A stretch of DNA of 32,578 nt, from NCBI GenBank assembly GCA_016932235.1, contig JAFGDF010000218.1:1-32578 (forward strand), read 5' to 3'. The notes below the pieces were generated by a model, which was given only the letters and a program-made list of their open reading frames with translations, was not told the DNA's origin and made no database searches. Below are positions 24,001 through 32,491 of the stretch, one piece after another. This stretch comes from Deltaproteobacteria bacterium (GTDB lineage: Bacteria > Desulfobacterota > DSM-4660 > Desulfatiglandales > HGW-15). Each line of letters starts with the position of its first letter. Position 1 is the first letter of the stretch. A program made the position numbers and the translations under genes.

Positions 24001-25212
24001 ATGCATCCGCCATTTATTCAATTGAAAAATATTTCAAAAAAATTCGGATCGCAAACCATCCTGAAAGAACTTAATCTGGAGATCAATCAGGGCGAAATCA
24101 TTACCATTATCGGAAAAAGCGGCGAAGGGAAAAGCGTCCTTCTCAAGCACATCATAGGGTTGATGGAGCCCGACTCTGGCCAGATTCTCATTAACGGCAA
24201 GCAGCTTTCGCGATTAAGCAAGACCGAAAAGAAAGAGATCAAAAAGAAATTCAGTTACATGTTCCAGAGTAACGCCCTCTTTGATTCAATGACTATCTAT
24301 GAAAATATCGCTCTCCCGCTGAAGGAAGGGGAAGGCAAGGCCGATAATGAGATAGGAGAAAGGGTGCGGCAGAAAATGGAACAGCTTGATCTGAGGGATA
24401 TAGACTCAAAATATCCCTCTCAGATCTCCGGAGGGATGCGAAAGCGAGTCGCCCTTGCAAGAGCGCTTGTTACTGACCCTTTGATAGTGCTTTTTGATGA
24501 ACCCACGACAGGGCTGGATCCGATTCGGAAAAATGCGGTCCATAGCATGATCATGGATTATCAGCAGCGTTTTGGATTTACAGCGATCCTTGTCAGCCAT
24601 GATATCCCTGATATTTTCTATATATCTCACCGCATAGCCATGCTCATGGATGGAAAGATATTTTTTGAGGGGACCCCGAATGAGATTAGGATGAGTGAAA
24701 ATCCTATCCTCCAGCAATTTGTTAAAGGACTTGAGAGCCGTCATGATGCTCTTACAGATATAGCTCCCAAAACGCATGGTGAGCACAGGTTCAATACTGA
24801 ACTGGCTAGATTGCAGCGTTATCAAACCATATTCAGCGTTGTTTTATTCTCTATAGAAAATATGGATGAGATTAATGAGAAAGCAGGCCATGTGGCGGCT
24901 CAAAAATTATTGCGGAATTTTGTTTCCGAACTTCAATTTAACTTGAGGGTTTCTGATATATGCTCACGATATGGTATGGATAAGATAATGGTTATACTTC
25001 CTAATACTAATCTTGAAGAAGCGCGAATGACCTGCGCAAAGCTTTCCAATGCTGAAAATATAAAGAATATCCTTGATGGCGGTCCGGACAGGGACTTTTG
25101 TCTGTCACTGAGCTTCGGTGTCGCGGAAGCACATGGAAACAGCGCCTTTGAGGAGACCGTCAATTCTGCACTGTCAGTGAAGAATCTGCTTTCCAGCTTT
25201 ACGGTATGTTAG
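24001..25212 (+). CDS. mlaF: MlaF-type ABC ATPase fused to a degenerate GGDEF domain
   Basis: Residues 1-245 are the ATPase of the Mla lipid transporter: Walker A GKSGEGKS (38-45), Q-loop MFQS, signature SGGMRKR (143-149), Walker B LIVLFDEP (161-168) and switch His200. Normal MlaF ends near 260-270. This protein has 403 residues, and 248-400 form a GGDEF-type domain: HDALTDI at its start, FSVVLFSIENMDEIN in place of the metal-binding DxD strand, RYGMDKIMVILPNT in place of RYGGDEF, and LSFGVAEA near the end. Catalytic residues are lost. The product-binding RxxD (R316-V-S-D319) is kept five residues before GMDKI, exactly the inhibitory-site spacing. This suggests cyclic di-GMP binding that modulates transport. 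The ribosome site is weak and the start lies 6 bp after mlaE, so coupling is likely. Confidence 0.92.
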   Translation: MHPPFIQLKNISKKFGSQTILKELNLEINQGEIITIIGKSGEGKSVLLKHIIGLMEPDSGQILINGKQLSRLSKTEKKEIKKKFSYMFQSNALFDSMTIYENIALPLKEGEGKADNEIGERVRQKMEQLDLRDIDSKYPSQISGGMRKRVALARALVTDPLIVLFDEPTTGLDPIRKNAVHSMIMDYQQRFGFTAILVSHDIPDIFYISHRIAMLMDGKIFFEGTPNEIRMSENPILQQFVKGLESRHDALTDIAPKTHGEHRFNTELARLQRYQTIFSVVLFSIENMDEINEKAGHVAAQKLLRNFVSELQFNLRVSDICSRYGMDKIMVILPNTNLEEARMTCAKLSNAENIKNILDGGPDRDFCLSLSFGVAEAHGNSAFEETVNSALSVKNLLSSFTVC

Positions 25213-25228
25213 TTTTTTGGAGGAGAAA

Positions 25229-25690
25229 ATGGGAAACAGGACAATTGAAATTATGGTTGGCATATTTGTGATCATCGGATTAATCTGTGTGGGCTATCTC
25301 ACTGTCAAGCTAGGCAAGATAAATCTTTTTGGTAATGACAGTTATCCGATTTTCGCTCGCTTCCAGTCGGTTTCAGGCCTCAAAACCGGCGCATCCGTGG
25401 AGATGGCGGGGGTTGAGATCGGAAAAGTAGAGAAAATCACCCTGGATGATAGAACAAGGGTGGCTGTCGTTCGAATGAGAATAATAAACGGCCTGACCAT
25501 AATGGAAGATGCCATAGCGACCGTATCCACGGCCGGATTGATAGGGGATAAATTTATCAAAATATCTCCTGGAGGCTCTGATCTTATCCTTAAACCTGGT
25601 GATAGTATAACCGAAACAGAGTCCTCCCTAAACCTCGAAGAGCTGGTTGGCAAATATGTATTCGGAAATGTTTCCCAGCCGGAGCCCTAA
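25229..25690 (+). CDS. mlaD: MlaD-family substrate-binding protein (MCE domain)
   Basis: The MCE-domain component that forms a hexameric ring on the periplasmic side of MlaE and passes lipids to MlaC. About 153 residues: one N-terminal membrane segment (about 9-25, VGIFVIIGLICVGYLTVKL) then an MCE domain (about 36-115, with FARFQSVSGLKTGASVEMAGVEIGKV in its first half and VSTAGLIGDKFIKISPGG after). The start is ATG 25229 with GGAGGAG four nt upstream; a TTG twelve bases earlier overlaps the ribosome site. It is slightly shorter than E. coli MlaD at the C-terminus. Confidence 0.95.
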   Translation: MGNRTIEIMVGIFVIIGLICVGYLTVKLGKINLFGNDSYPIFARFQSVSGLKTGASVEMAGVEIGKVEKITLDDRTRVAVVRMRIINGLTIMEDAIATVSTAGLIGDKFIKISPGGSDLILKPGDSITETESSLNLEELVGKYVFGNVSQPEP

Positions 25691-25717
25691 TAATACTTTT
25701 AACATGGGGAATGAGAC

Positions 25718-26335
25718 ATGAAGAAAATTGGTTTTGTGTGGTTCGTTTTTTTTCTCATCTTGTCACAGCATATTATAGGTCAGGCCCAGGAGCCCCTGGA
25801 TACAATAAAAAACAGCGTTGATAAGGTCATTGCGATACTGGAAGCGTCCGAATTTCAGGAGGCCGGCAAAAAGGATGCTCAAAAGGAGGCTATATGGGAG
25901 GTAGTCAGGGATATTTTTGATTTTGATGAGATGTCAAGACTTACTGCCGCCCAATACTGGCGGAGCTTTTCCCAGGATGAAAAATTGGAATTCACGAGAC
26001 TTTTCTCTGAACTGCTGGGAAATACGTACATTGACAGGATGCAAAAACGCAGCGATGAAAAGGTTATCTATGTTTCTCAGAAGCATATAAGTGATGCCAG
26101 ATCACTGGTAGAAACCAAGCTTGTGCGAAAAGACCTTGACATTCCGATATATTACAGTGTCCATAAAACCGACGGAACATGGAAGGTCTATGACGTAAAG
26201 ATCGAAGGGGTCAGCCTTGTGCAAAACTACCGTGCACAGTTCACGAAAATCCTTGTCAATAAAACGCCCGCCCATTTGATTGAGATGTTAGAAAATAAAA
26301 GAAGCGGAGGACATAATCCCCTTCCAGGGCCTTAG
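25718..26335 (+). CDS. mlaC: MlaC-family periplasmic phospholipid-binding protein
   Basis: The soluble shuttle of the Mla system. 205 residues with a cleavable signal peptide (MKKIGFVWFVFFLILSQHIIGQAQ). The mature protein shows the MlaC/Ttg2D pattern: NSVDKVIAILE, VVRDIFDFDEMSRLTAAQYWRSFSQDEKLEFTRLFSELLGNTY (by key parts FDFDEMS and FSELLGNTY), and YYSVHKTDGTWKVYDVKIEGVSLVQNYRAQF (by parts WKVYDV and SLVQNYR). GGGGAATGAGAC precedes the ATG. It closes the mla operon; an MlaA lipoprotein gene is not present here. The following 235 bp contain no convincing gene. Confidence 0.95.
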   Translation: MKKIGFVWFVFFLILSQHIIGQAQEPLDTIKNSVDKVIAILEASEFQEAGKKDAQKEAIWEVVRDIFDFDEMSRLTAAQYWRSFSQDEKLEFTRLFSELLGNTYIDRMQKRSDEKVIYVSQKHISDARSLVETKLVRKDLDIPIYYSVHKTDGTWKVYDVKIEGVSLVQNYRAQFTKILVNKTPAHLIEMLENKRSGGHNPLPGP

Positions 26336-26570
26336 GCTCGCTCTGGCAATGAGAGCCATAAGCGGCAACGGAACCGGTATCCTTGATCTTTTTGATCGCA
26401 CCCGGAAACTCATCGGGGTTGATCCACTGGATATACAGTTTCAGGAGGAGGTACGGGGATAAACTGGAAATTTGATGATTGAATGCTCCCATATTCTTTG
26501 ATAAACTTTGACTCATCTTATTGACCTCAGAAAAGGAATCTAATTACCCACATTACAGGCAAATAATATC

Positions 26571-27704
26571 ATGGCAGATGATTTTTACAATACTCTTGGA
26601 GTACCGAAAACTGCATCAAAAGAAGATATCAAAAAGGCATACCGTAAGCTTGCGAGGAAGTGGCATCCTGATATCAATCCCGGCAACAAAAACGCTGAGG
26701 AAAAATTCAAGGAGATTTCCCGCGCCTATGAATGCCTCGGGAATGAGGAGAAAAGAAAGCTTTATGACGAATTTGGAGAGGACGCGCTTCAAGCAGGATT
26801 TGATGCCTCAAAAGCAAGGCAACATAAACAGTGGACCGACTTTAAGCAATCCGGCAGAGGAAACATCGGCGGGGATTTTGGCAGATATCACAGTTATGAG
26901 GATGTATTCGGTGATCTCTTTGACTTTGAATCAGGTGGAGGTGGTTATAGGACAGGCGCGTCAGCAAGAGGAAGGGACCTGGAGCATGGCATAACGATAG
27001 ATCTGATTTCCGCATTAAGGGGTTTTGAAACAGAGCTTTCCATACAGCTAATGAAAGAATGTTCCAAATGCCGGGGATCGGGGTTTGATCCCAATTCAAA
27101 AATTACCCCCTGTAAGACCTGTGGAGGATCAGGGCGGATAAACATCGCCAAGGGTCCCATGCAGTTCACAAAATCCTGCCCGGAATGTAGAGGCTACGGG
27201 CAATCTGGGAAAGTGTGTAATCAATGCAATGGAAATGGCCAGGTTATCGGCAGTGAAACAATAAAGGTAAAAATCCCACGAGGTGTGGCAGAAGGATCAA
27301 AGGTACGTATTGCCGGCAAGGGGGAACCCGGTTTTAACGGAGGAAAACCGGGTGATCTCTACCTGATTATCCACCTTAAACCTCATCCTCTGCTAAAACG
27401 TGAAGGGGATGATCTGTATATGGAAGTGCCCATAACAGTGGGGGAGGCCATGGCAGGTGGAAATATTCTTATCCCCACAATAGACGGGGAGGTCAAACTC
27501 AAGGTCCCGGCTCAGAGTCAAAGCGGTCAGACACTGAAGTTAAAAGGAAAGGGAGCGGTCAATTTGAAAACAAAACAAAAGGGAGACCTTTTGGTAAAAC
27601 TTATTGTCAAGGTACCCAAAACTGACGACAGAGAAATCCTGGATAGCATAAAAAAACTGGACGGATATTATAAAGAGGATATAAGAAAAGATATCCGCAT
27701 ATAA
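26571..27704 (+). CDS. dnaJ: Chaperone protein DnaJ (type A J-protein)
   Basis: Co-chaperone that delivers unfolded protein to DnaK and stimulates its ATPase. 377 residues, typical length. The J domain (5-70) has HPD at 32-34 and the following QxxxxAYxxL-like [22 protein letters not shown] (by parts). A short glycine-rich linker is followed by four zinc-finger repeats, [24 protein letters not shown] and CNQCNGNG, then the substrate-binding C-terminal domain ([19 protein letters not shown]). No strong ribosome site precedes the ATG. No dnaK or grpE lies beside it; instead cbpM, encoding a J-protein modulator, is downstream in the opposite direction. Confidence 0.96.
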   Translation: MADDFYNTLGVPKTASKEDIKKAYRKLARKWHPDINPGNKNAEEKFKEISRAYECLGNEEKRKLYDEFGEDALQAGFDASKARQHKQWTDFKQSGRGNIGGDFGRYHSYEDVFGDLFDFESGGGGYRTGASARGRDLEHGITIDLISALRGFETELSIQLMKECSKCRGSGFDPNSKITPCKTCGGSGRINIAKGPMQFTKSCPECRGYGQSGKVCNQCNGNGQVIGSETIKVKIPRGVAEGSKVRIAGKGEPGFNGGKPGDLYLIIHLKPHPLLKREGDDLYMEVPITVGEAMAGGNILIPTIDGEVKLKVPAQSQSGQTLKLKGKGAVNLKTKQKGDLLVKLIVKVPKTDDREILDSIKKLDGYYKEDIRKDIRI

Positions 27705-27772
27705 TCCATTTCATGTCAAGCGGAACTTATTAATATTGCCCGTCATTAAATATGGAAAAGGCGGTATGACGC

Positions 27773-28573
27773 ATGAAATGCATTTCTGGCACATCGCCGT
27801 TTTTCTATAATAGGCTGAGCCAAATCATGGCAGCCGCATTAATGGTGATCTTTGTATTCAGCTGTCGTGGCGCCGTGATAACAAGCAAGAAAACAATTAC
27901 CTCGCTCCCCGGTCAAATTCCCATCCCTCGAATGGGATATACCATCCAGGTAGGAGCTTTTTCCAATCTGGACAACGCTGTTCGTCTTTCTGAGGAGCTT
28001 CAAAAAAAGGGCCTGGATTCCTATTATTTCATGCACGATTCCGGTCTATATAAAGTACGATGCGGAAATTTCGCTTCCGGAATTCTGGCCAGGGCCAGGG
28101 CGAAAGACCTTCAAGCAAAAGGTCTTATCGAGGAATTCTATATTGTCGGACCTGATGATTATCCATGGGGAAAAGATGACATGAATATCAACAGAGTCTA
28201 TTTGAGAAAAAGCATTGCACAAGCCGCAAAGAGCTTCATAGGCTCTCCCTATCGCCTTGGAAGTGAATCCCCTGAAGAAGGATTTGACTGCAGCGGTCTC
28301 GCCATGGCCGCTTACCGGCTAAACGGCTTCGAACTGCCACGGACAAGCAAAGAGCAGTGGGCAACAGGAAGACCTGTAGAAAGTGACGCTCTGGCAGAAG
28401 GAGATCTTGTCTTTTTTGCCACTTCCCGAACAGGTGATATCTCGCACGTTGGGGTTTATGTGGGAAACAACCAATTCATTCACGCACCCGACAAGGGAAA
28501 GAAAGTTCGCGTAGACTCGATGTTAAACAACTATTATAAGCGTCGTTATGTAGGCGCTAAGACCTATTTATAA
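27773..28573 (+). CDS. SPOR-domain NlpC/P60 lipoprotein (cell-wall endopeptidase)
   Basis: An exported peptidoglycan hydrolase. 266 residues: a hydrophobic N-terminal segment ending at a lipobox-like VFSC (Cys31), a SPOR domain (about 55-126, GYTIQVGAFSNLDNAVRLSEELQKKG by parts GYTIQVGAF and YKVRCGNF) that should bind glycan strands denuded by amidases at the septum, and a C-terminal NlpC/P60 domain (about 145-266). Catalytic residues are Cys173 in FDCSGL, His225 in ISHVGVYVG and His237 in FIHAPDKGK. The enzyme should cleave gamma-D-Glu-diaminopimelate-type bonds. It lies 68 bp after dnaJ on the same strand and is convergent with cbpM. Confidence 0.92.
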   Translation: MKCISGTSPFFYNRLSQIMAAALMVIFVFSCRGAVITSKKTITSLPGQIPIPRMGYTIQVGAFSNLDNAVRLSEELQKKGLDSYYFMHDSGLYKVRCGNFASGILARARAKDLQAKGLIEEFYIVGPDDYPWGKDDMNINRVYLRKSIAQAAKSFIGSPYRLGSESPEEGFDCSGLAMAAYRLNGFELPRTSKEQWATGRPVESDALAEGDLVFFATSRTGDISHVGVYVGNNQFIHAPDKGKKVRVDSMLNNYYKRRYVGAKTYL

Positions 28574-28661
28574 AAATTGATAATGGGAGAAAACCTTAGA
28601 TGGATGAATATAATGAAATTACCGAGATACCGAGAAAGTTCAATATCTTTATGGAAAGGAC

Positions 28662-28982
28662 TTATCTCTCATCTCTTTCAACTGCCGATCTGATCTGTCC
28701 GGCAAGTTCTTCCAATATAATATCGAACTGCCTTCTCATCTCAAACATATTTTCTCTCATACGAATTATAACGTCAACTCCCGCCATATTGACTCCCATA
28801 TCCTCTATAAGAATCTTCGCGAGTCTCAATTTTTCCAGTTCCCCCTCCGGATACATTTTGATGGAGGAATTTCCCTGACAGGTTGGACATAAAATTTCTT
28901 CATCTTCAAGATCAATGAGAAAATGCTCATCGACCTGAAAATAATCAACAATCTCGGTTATAGTCCACAACTCCTTTTTCAT
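28662..28982 (-). CDS. cbpM: Chaperone modulator CbpM
   Basis: A 106-residue MerR-like helical protein: an N-terminal winged-helix part (WTITEIVDYFQVDEHFLIDLEDEEIL) and a C-terminal helix bundle (LEKLRLAKILIEDMGVNMAGVDVIIRM by parts EKLRLAKIL and GVNMAGVDVI), the CbpM pattern. In E. coli CbpM binds the J domain of CbpA and inhibits it. Here the neighbour is a complete zinc-finger DnaJ, so the modulator may act on that protein. GGAGGT precedes the ATG at 9 nt. A CPTC pair is present in the middle. Convergent with the NlpC/P60 gene. Confidence 0.9.
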   Translation of the reverse strand: MKKELWTITEIVDYFQVDEHFLIDLEDEEILCPTCQGNSSIKMYPEGELEKLRLAKILIEDMGVNMAGVDVIIRMRENMFEMRRQFDIILEELAGQIRSAVERDER

Positions 28983-29197
28983 ATAAATTATACCTCCATA
29001 ATCTGAAAACTATTCTTCCTCTTCCGGTTTGTCCTTATCTTTCTTTAAAATCAACAGCATGATTTTCAAATCTCGACTATACAGTTAAGACCTATAATTT
29101 AGAGCCTGACTGAAGATTATAAAAAAATTTAAAACGCGCTATTCAGATTATTTCTGTTTAAAGAAAAATCTATTCAAAATAAAACATAAACAAAATA

Positions 29198-29416
29198 CTA
29201 AGGCTTTTGTTCAGGGTTATCTTTTCTGTACATTGAATAGCTTTTTAACAGCCATCCGAAAATTATACCTATCGCCAGAAGAACAAGCATAAGCAACACG
29301 AGCGACATCGCGATTGTCCAAAAAAAGAGATTTATCTCAACAACAGCAACATTCTGAATAATAAAAATCACGATAAGGCAGATAAGGACCAAACTTATAA
29401 TCAGTTTATATTTCAT
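29198..29416 (-). CDS. LapA-domain (DUF1049) small membrane protein
   Basis: A 72-residue inner-membrane protein with two membrane segments (about 4-22 and 33-58) and a short basic cytoplasmic tail KSYSMYRKDNPEQKP. The motif IIQNVAVVEINLFFW between the segments is characteristic of the LapA/YciS domain. In enterobacteria LapA works with LapB in regulating lipopolysaccharide synthesis; no lapB is adjacent here. The ATG at 29416 has AAAGGAG five nt upstream; the GTG six bases before it overlaps that site. The 215 bp between this gene and cbpM hold nothing I can recognise. Confidence 0.85.
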   Translation of the reverse strand: MKYKLIISLVLICLIVIFIIQNVAVVEINLFFWTIAMSLVLLMLVLLAIGIIFGWLLKSYSMYRKDNPEQKP

Positions 29417-29473
29417 ATACACTCCTTTATTCGAACGTCATTAATTACTAAATTCGTAGCTGAGTATTTATTC

Positions 29474-29527
29474 CACTATAAACAATCCCCCTTTTAATTT
29501 CAAACGGGGAAAGTTCACTGCTTAGTG
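29474..29527. repeat. Nested inverted repeats in the lapA-glgC gap
   Basis: TCCACTA ... TAGTGGA enclose CCCC ... GGGG, and just outside, ATAAACA is answered by TGTTTAT. These could fold into a branched hairpin on either strand. No coding is seen. Role unknown. Confidence 0.4.
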
Positions 29528-29604
29528 GAGTATGTTTATTCTATTATATTTATGCGGGGACATCAATCAGGTCTAAGATTAGTCTGTCTTAAAGGCAAAT
29601 AAGT

Positions 29605-29826
29605 TTACGTATTAAAGAACATAACCCGCTTACTTGATATCATTACGGCGATAGCCGCAAGCAGAAGGCTGGCAATCTTTGAGATGATCTTCGATCCTGC
29701 ATCTCCCTGAAAATGATTTATGGAAGAAAACAGGCAAAAGACAGTCTCCGCGAACAAAATATTAAAAAATAGAAAATCCAATCTTATATTACTTGAGAAA
29801 GCAGGGATTATGATATAGTTAATTTT
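29605..29826 (-). pseudogene. Possible remnant of a MarC-type membrane protein (C-terminus)
   Basis: The minus strand is open for about 73 codons without a good start. It ends ..INHFQGDAGSKIISKIASLLLAAIAVM and 11 further residues, preceded by a hydrophobic stretch LDFLFFNILFAETVFCLFSS. The GDAG..I..KI..LLLAAIAV pattern is like the last membrane segment of MarC-family (UPF0056) proteins. Upstream homologous sequence is absent, so if real it is a truncated leftover. It shares the 497-bp gap before glgC with the inverted repeats at 29474. Confidence 0.35.
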
Positions 29827-29919
29827 TTATCTATTTTCTACCCAAGGCTTACGGCGCGGTTCAATAAAATCGGGTCGGAAAATTCCACCTTTAAAGTTTC
29901 AATAGCAGGAGTTATTTAG

Positions 29920-31197
29920 ATGAAAAGCGTGCTAGCATTCGTTATGGCCGGCGGCAGGGGTGAAAGGCTAATGCCCCTTACCCAGGACCGAACCAAGCCG
30001 GCGGTTCCGTTCGGGGGAATTTATCGTCTCATTGATTTTACATTGAGTAATTGCGTAAACTCTCAGATATACAGGATCATCATCCTTCCTCAATACAAAT
30101 CTCAATCCCTCAATGACCACCTGGAGGAGGGCTGGAATATCTTCAGCCACAAGATAGGTCATTTTATTAAAGTGGTTCCTCCCCAACAACGAATAGGAAA
30201 TGACTGGTACAGGGGCACCGCAGACTCAATCAGACAAAATATTTACCTAATAAAACGTTATAATCCAAGTAATGTTCTCATCCTCTCAGGCGATCACATA
30301 TATAAGATGGATTACGGCCTTTTCCTCGATTACCACATGGAGAAAGATGCGGATCTCACGATATCTCTGCTTGAAACAAACACGGAAAACGCTCACCAAT
30401 TCGGAGTGGCCGAAATAGACGAAAATTTTAAGATCCTTGCCTTTCAGGAAAAGCCAAAAGAGAACATCAGTACAATACCTGGGGATCCAGATCATGTTCT
30501 GGCATCAATGGGGATATATCTGTTCAGAACAAGTACTCTGCTTGAAATACTGGAATCAGGAGATGAGAACGACTTCGGCAAAGATATTATTCCAAAAATC
30601 TTGAATTCCCGGAACTTGTACGCCTATTCCTACAATAGGCAAAACCGGATAAGGGATTACGTGTATGAAACATCTGAGACCGGCCGGAGGGATTTGCTAA
30701 TTGATCCGCACACAAGGGACTCGACTTACTGGCGGGATGTGGGCACGCTGGATTCCTACTGGAATGCGAACATGGATCTAACAGGAGTGGATCCCTTTTT
30801 TAACCTGTATGGCCGCTTATGGCCGATTCATACCTACTGCTCTCCAAGTCCTCCTGCTAAATTTATTTTCGCGAATGAAAAGGAAAAAGATTTCAGGGTT
30901 GGCAAGGCCCTTGATTCACTCGTGTCATCGGGATGCCTTATAAGCGGAATAGTCCGCAACTGTGTTCTTTCCTACAATGTAACGGTAAGGAGCTGGTCCA
31001 CGGTGGATGAATCGGTAATCCTCAGCAACGTGACCATAGGCCGGAACTGCAGGATCAAAAAAGTGATAATAGATAAGGACAATATAATCCCCCCGAACAC
31101 GGAAATCGGCTACCATCCAGAGGAGGATCGCAAACGTTTTACCATATCTCCAAGGGGTATAGTGGTCGTGCCAAAAGGTTATTTCAAAGGTGATTAA
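29920..31197 (+). CDS. glgC: Glucose-1-phosphate adenylyltransferase
   Basis: Makes ADP-glucose from glucose-1-phosphate and ATP, the committed step of bacterial glycogen synthesis. 425 residues, family length. The nucleotidyltransferase domain shows AGGRGERLMPLTQDRTKPAVPFGG (by parts AGGRGERL and RTKPAVPFGG), YRLIDFTLSNCVNS, GTADSIRQN, LSGDHIYKMDY, FQEKP and WRDVGTLDSYW. The C-terminal left-handed beta-helix follows (about 330-405). GGAG lies 8 nt before the ATG. Its stop is one base from the stop of the convergent glycosyltransferase gene. No glgA or glgB is present in the window. Confidence 0.96.
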   Translation: MKSVLAFVMAGGRGERLMPLTQDRTKPAVPFGGIYRLIDFTLSNCVNSQIYRIIILPQYKSQSLNDHLEEGWNIFSHKIGHFIKVVPPQQRIGNDWYRGTADSIRQNIYLIKRYNPSNVLILSGDHIYKMDYGLFLDYHMEKDADLTISLLETNTENAHQFGVAEIDENFKILAFQEKPKENISTIPGDPDHVLASMGIYLFRTSTLLEILESGDENDFGKDIIPKILNSRNLYAYSYNRQNRIRDYVYETSETGRRDLLIDPHTRDSTYWRDVGTLDSYWNANMDLTGVDPFFNLYGRLWPIHTYCSPSPPAKFIFANEKEKDFRVGKALDSLVSSGCLISGIVRNCVLSYNVTVRSWSTVDESVILSNVTIGRNCRIKKVIIDKDNIIPPNTEIGYHPEEDRKRFTISPRGIVVVPKGYFKGD

Positions 31198-31198
31198 T

Positions 31199-32461
31199 TT
31201 ATTTTCTTCCCTTTGTTTTTTCGATGGATCTCTTTTCCCAAATTTCTATGAGATAATCTTTCCGCTCTTCAAATTTGATCGCCTGCTCTTCAACAAGATC
31301 TTCCGCTTCGATTGAGGACATATTCCAGCTTTGACGCACAAATGAAGCGACACGCGCGAAATAAAGCGGCGTCATCACATCAAGCAGTTTATTCCTGTTA
31401 ACGCTCCACAGGTGAAAGGTAGCTGCAAGCTCATAAAGAATCTTGACCCAGGCATCGATGCTTAGGTAGAATTTATCGGTCTCCATTTTCGAAATCCTTT
31501 CAATTTCAGCAAAGGATGATTCACTGAATATCTCCTTCCACAATGAAGCAAATTGTCTGTACCCTGTTTTAAACAGCTCAATCATTAACTCAAGGTTTAC
31601 ATTTACCGGTTCAGGTTCCAATTTTCCTTCAAATCCGAATGTCTCCAGCGGCTCGCTCCCGGAGACTCTTTTCCAGTAATCTTCATAATATTCCATAAGG
31701 GAAAAAAGGGCGGAGAGCACCTGGCGGAACATGGGGCCAAGATGCTGCCCCGGATCCTTTACATCATGAATCTTAACGCCAAGATTTGACTGGCATATGC
31801 GAAATCCCTGGGTGATGGCGCTTGTAGTCATCCAGATATCAATTCCGAAGCGGGCCACGTCCGTGTCCCAGACATCCTGTTCGGAATAGTATTTCACCAC
31901 CTCTCTTGAGATGGCAAAATCCCCACCTATCGGCTGCCGGATACGCTTGCCGTAGAGAGATCGAGTGAGGTTATAGACGATATTGTTTGTTATTGTCCCG
32001 TCATATTTGTGCCTGACATAGACAGGAGACACATACTGGTACCCCTTCTCCAGAACCGGATCGATTAGATATTTGACCCAATCCGCTGTAATACTCCTGA
32101 GGTCGGAGTCAACCATGGCGCAGACCTTGACCTTCATTCTGCACGCGGCTTCGAAAACCGACCTCAGGGCCGTGCCTTTTCCCGCAGGGCCGCGGTATAT
32201 GGATACGATCTTCTCCTGCCAGGGCTTTATCTCAAATTCCTTGGCTACCTCGCGGGTGTCATCTGTTGATCCTCCGTCAGCTACTAATATAACGCTCCGG
32301 CATTTTTTATAATGTTTATTTAATCCATGGGTTACCATCTGAATAACATGCTCGATAGTCTTTTCATTATTGTAACAAGGTATACCGACTAGGATTTCAG
32401 CACTTTCGACCTCCTCAATGCGTTTGGAAGTATAAGCCCGCAGGGCGGTATCATAAGACAT
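31199..32461 (-). CDS. GT-A glycosyltransferase resembling glucosylglycerate/mannosylglycerate synthases (GT81-like)
   Basis: A 420-residue cytoplasmic glycosyltransferase. The GT-A core shows ILVGIPCYNNEKTIEHVIQ, ILVADGGSTDDTREVA, GPAGKGTALRSV, the metal-binding DSD in MVDSDLRSI, and QPIGGDFAISREVV followed by WDTDVARFGIDIWMTTSAI. The last two blocks are characteristic of enzymes making glucosylglycerate or mannosyl-3-phosphoglycerate, compatible solutes. A helical C-terminal part (about 270-420) completes it. AAAGGAG lies 8 nt before the ATG. Next to glgC it suggests a sugar-nucleotide/solute theme, but the donor and acceptor are not certain; other GT2 enzymes are possible. Confidence 0.82.
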   Translation of the reverse strand: MSYDTALRAYTSKRIEEVESAEILVGIPCYNNEKTIEHVIQMVTHGLNKHYKKCRSVILVADGGSTDDTREVAKEFEIKPWQEKIVSIYRGPAGKGTALRSVFEAACRMKVKVCAMVDSDLRSITADWVKYLIDPVLEKGYQYVSPVYVRHKYDGTITNNIVYNLTRSLYGKRIRQPIGGDFAISREVVKYYSEQDVWDTDVARFGIDIWMTTSAITQGFRICQSNLGVKIHDVKDPGQHLGPMFRQVLSALFSLMEYYEDYWKRVSGSEPLETFGFEGKLEPEPVNVNLELMIELFKTGYRQFASLWKEIFSESSFAEIERISKMETDKFYLSIDAWVKILYELAATFHLWSVNRNKLLDVMTPLYFARVASFVRQSWNMSSIEAEDLVEEQAIKFEERKDYLIEIWEKRSIEKTKGRK

Positions 32462-32491
32462 TTAGACTTCTCCTTTCTCTTTTTCCTATGC

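Noticed and set aside
26256..26570. Reading frames after mlaC: a minus-strand 86-codon frame and a plus-strand stretch containing ..SGNGTGILDLFDRTRKLIGV
   Set aside because: Neither has a recognisable family, and the minus-strand frame runs antisense into the end of mlaC. The plus-strand stretch has no ribosome site. A decayed fragment is possible but not supported.
28600..28878. Plus-strand frame starting MDEYNEITEIPRKFN
   Set aside because: It is largely antisense to cbpM and becomes low-complexity after the first 25 codons, as expected for a shadow frame.
29640..29700. Sigma-54-type promoter (TGGCA...TTGAG) before glgC
   Set aside because: The -12 element lacks the TTGC core and the spacing is wrong.
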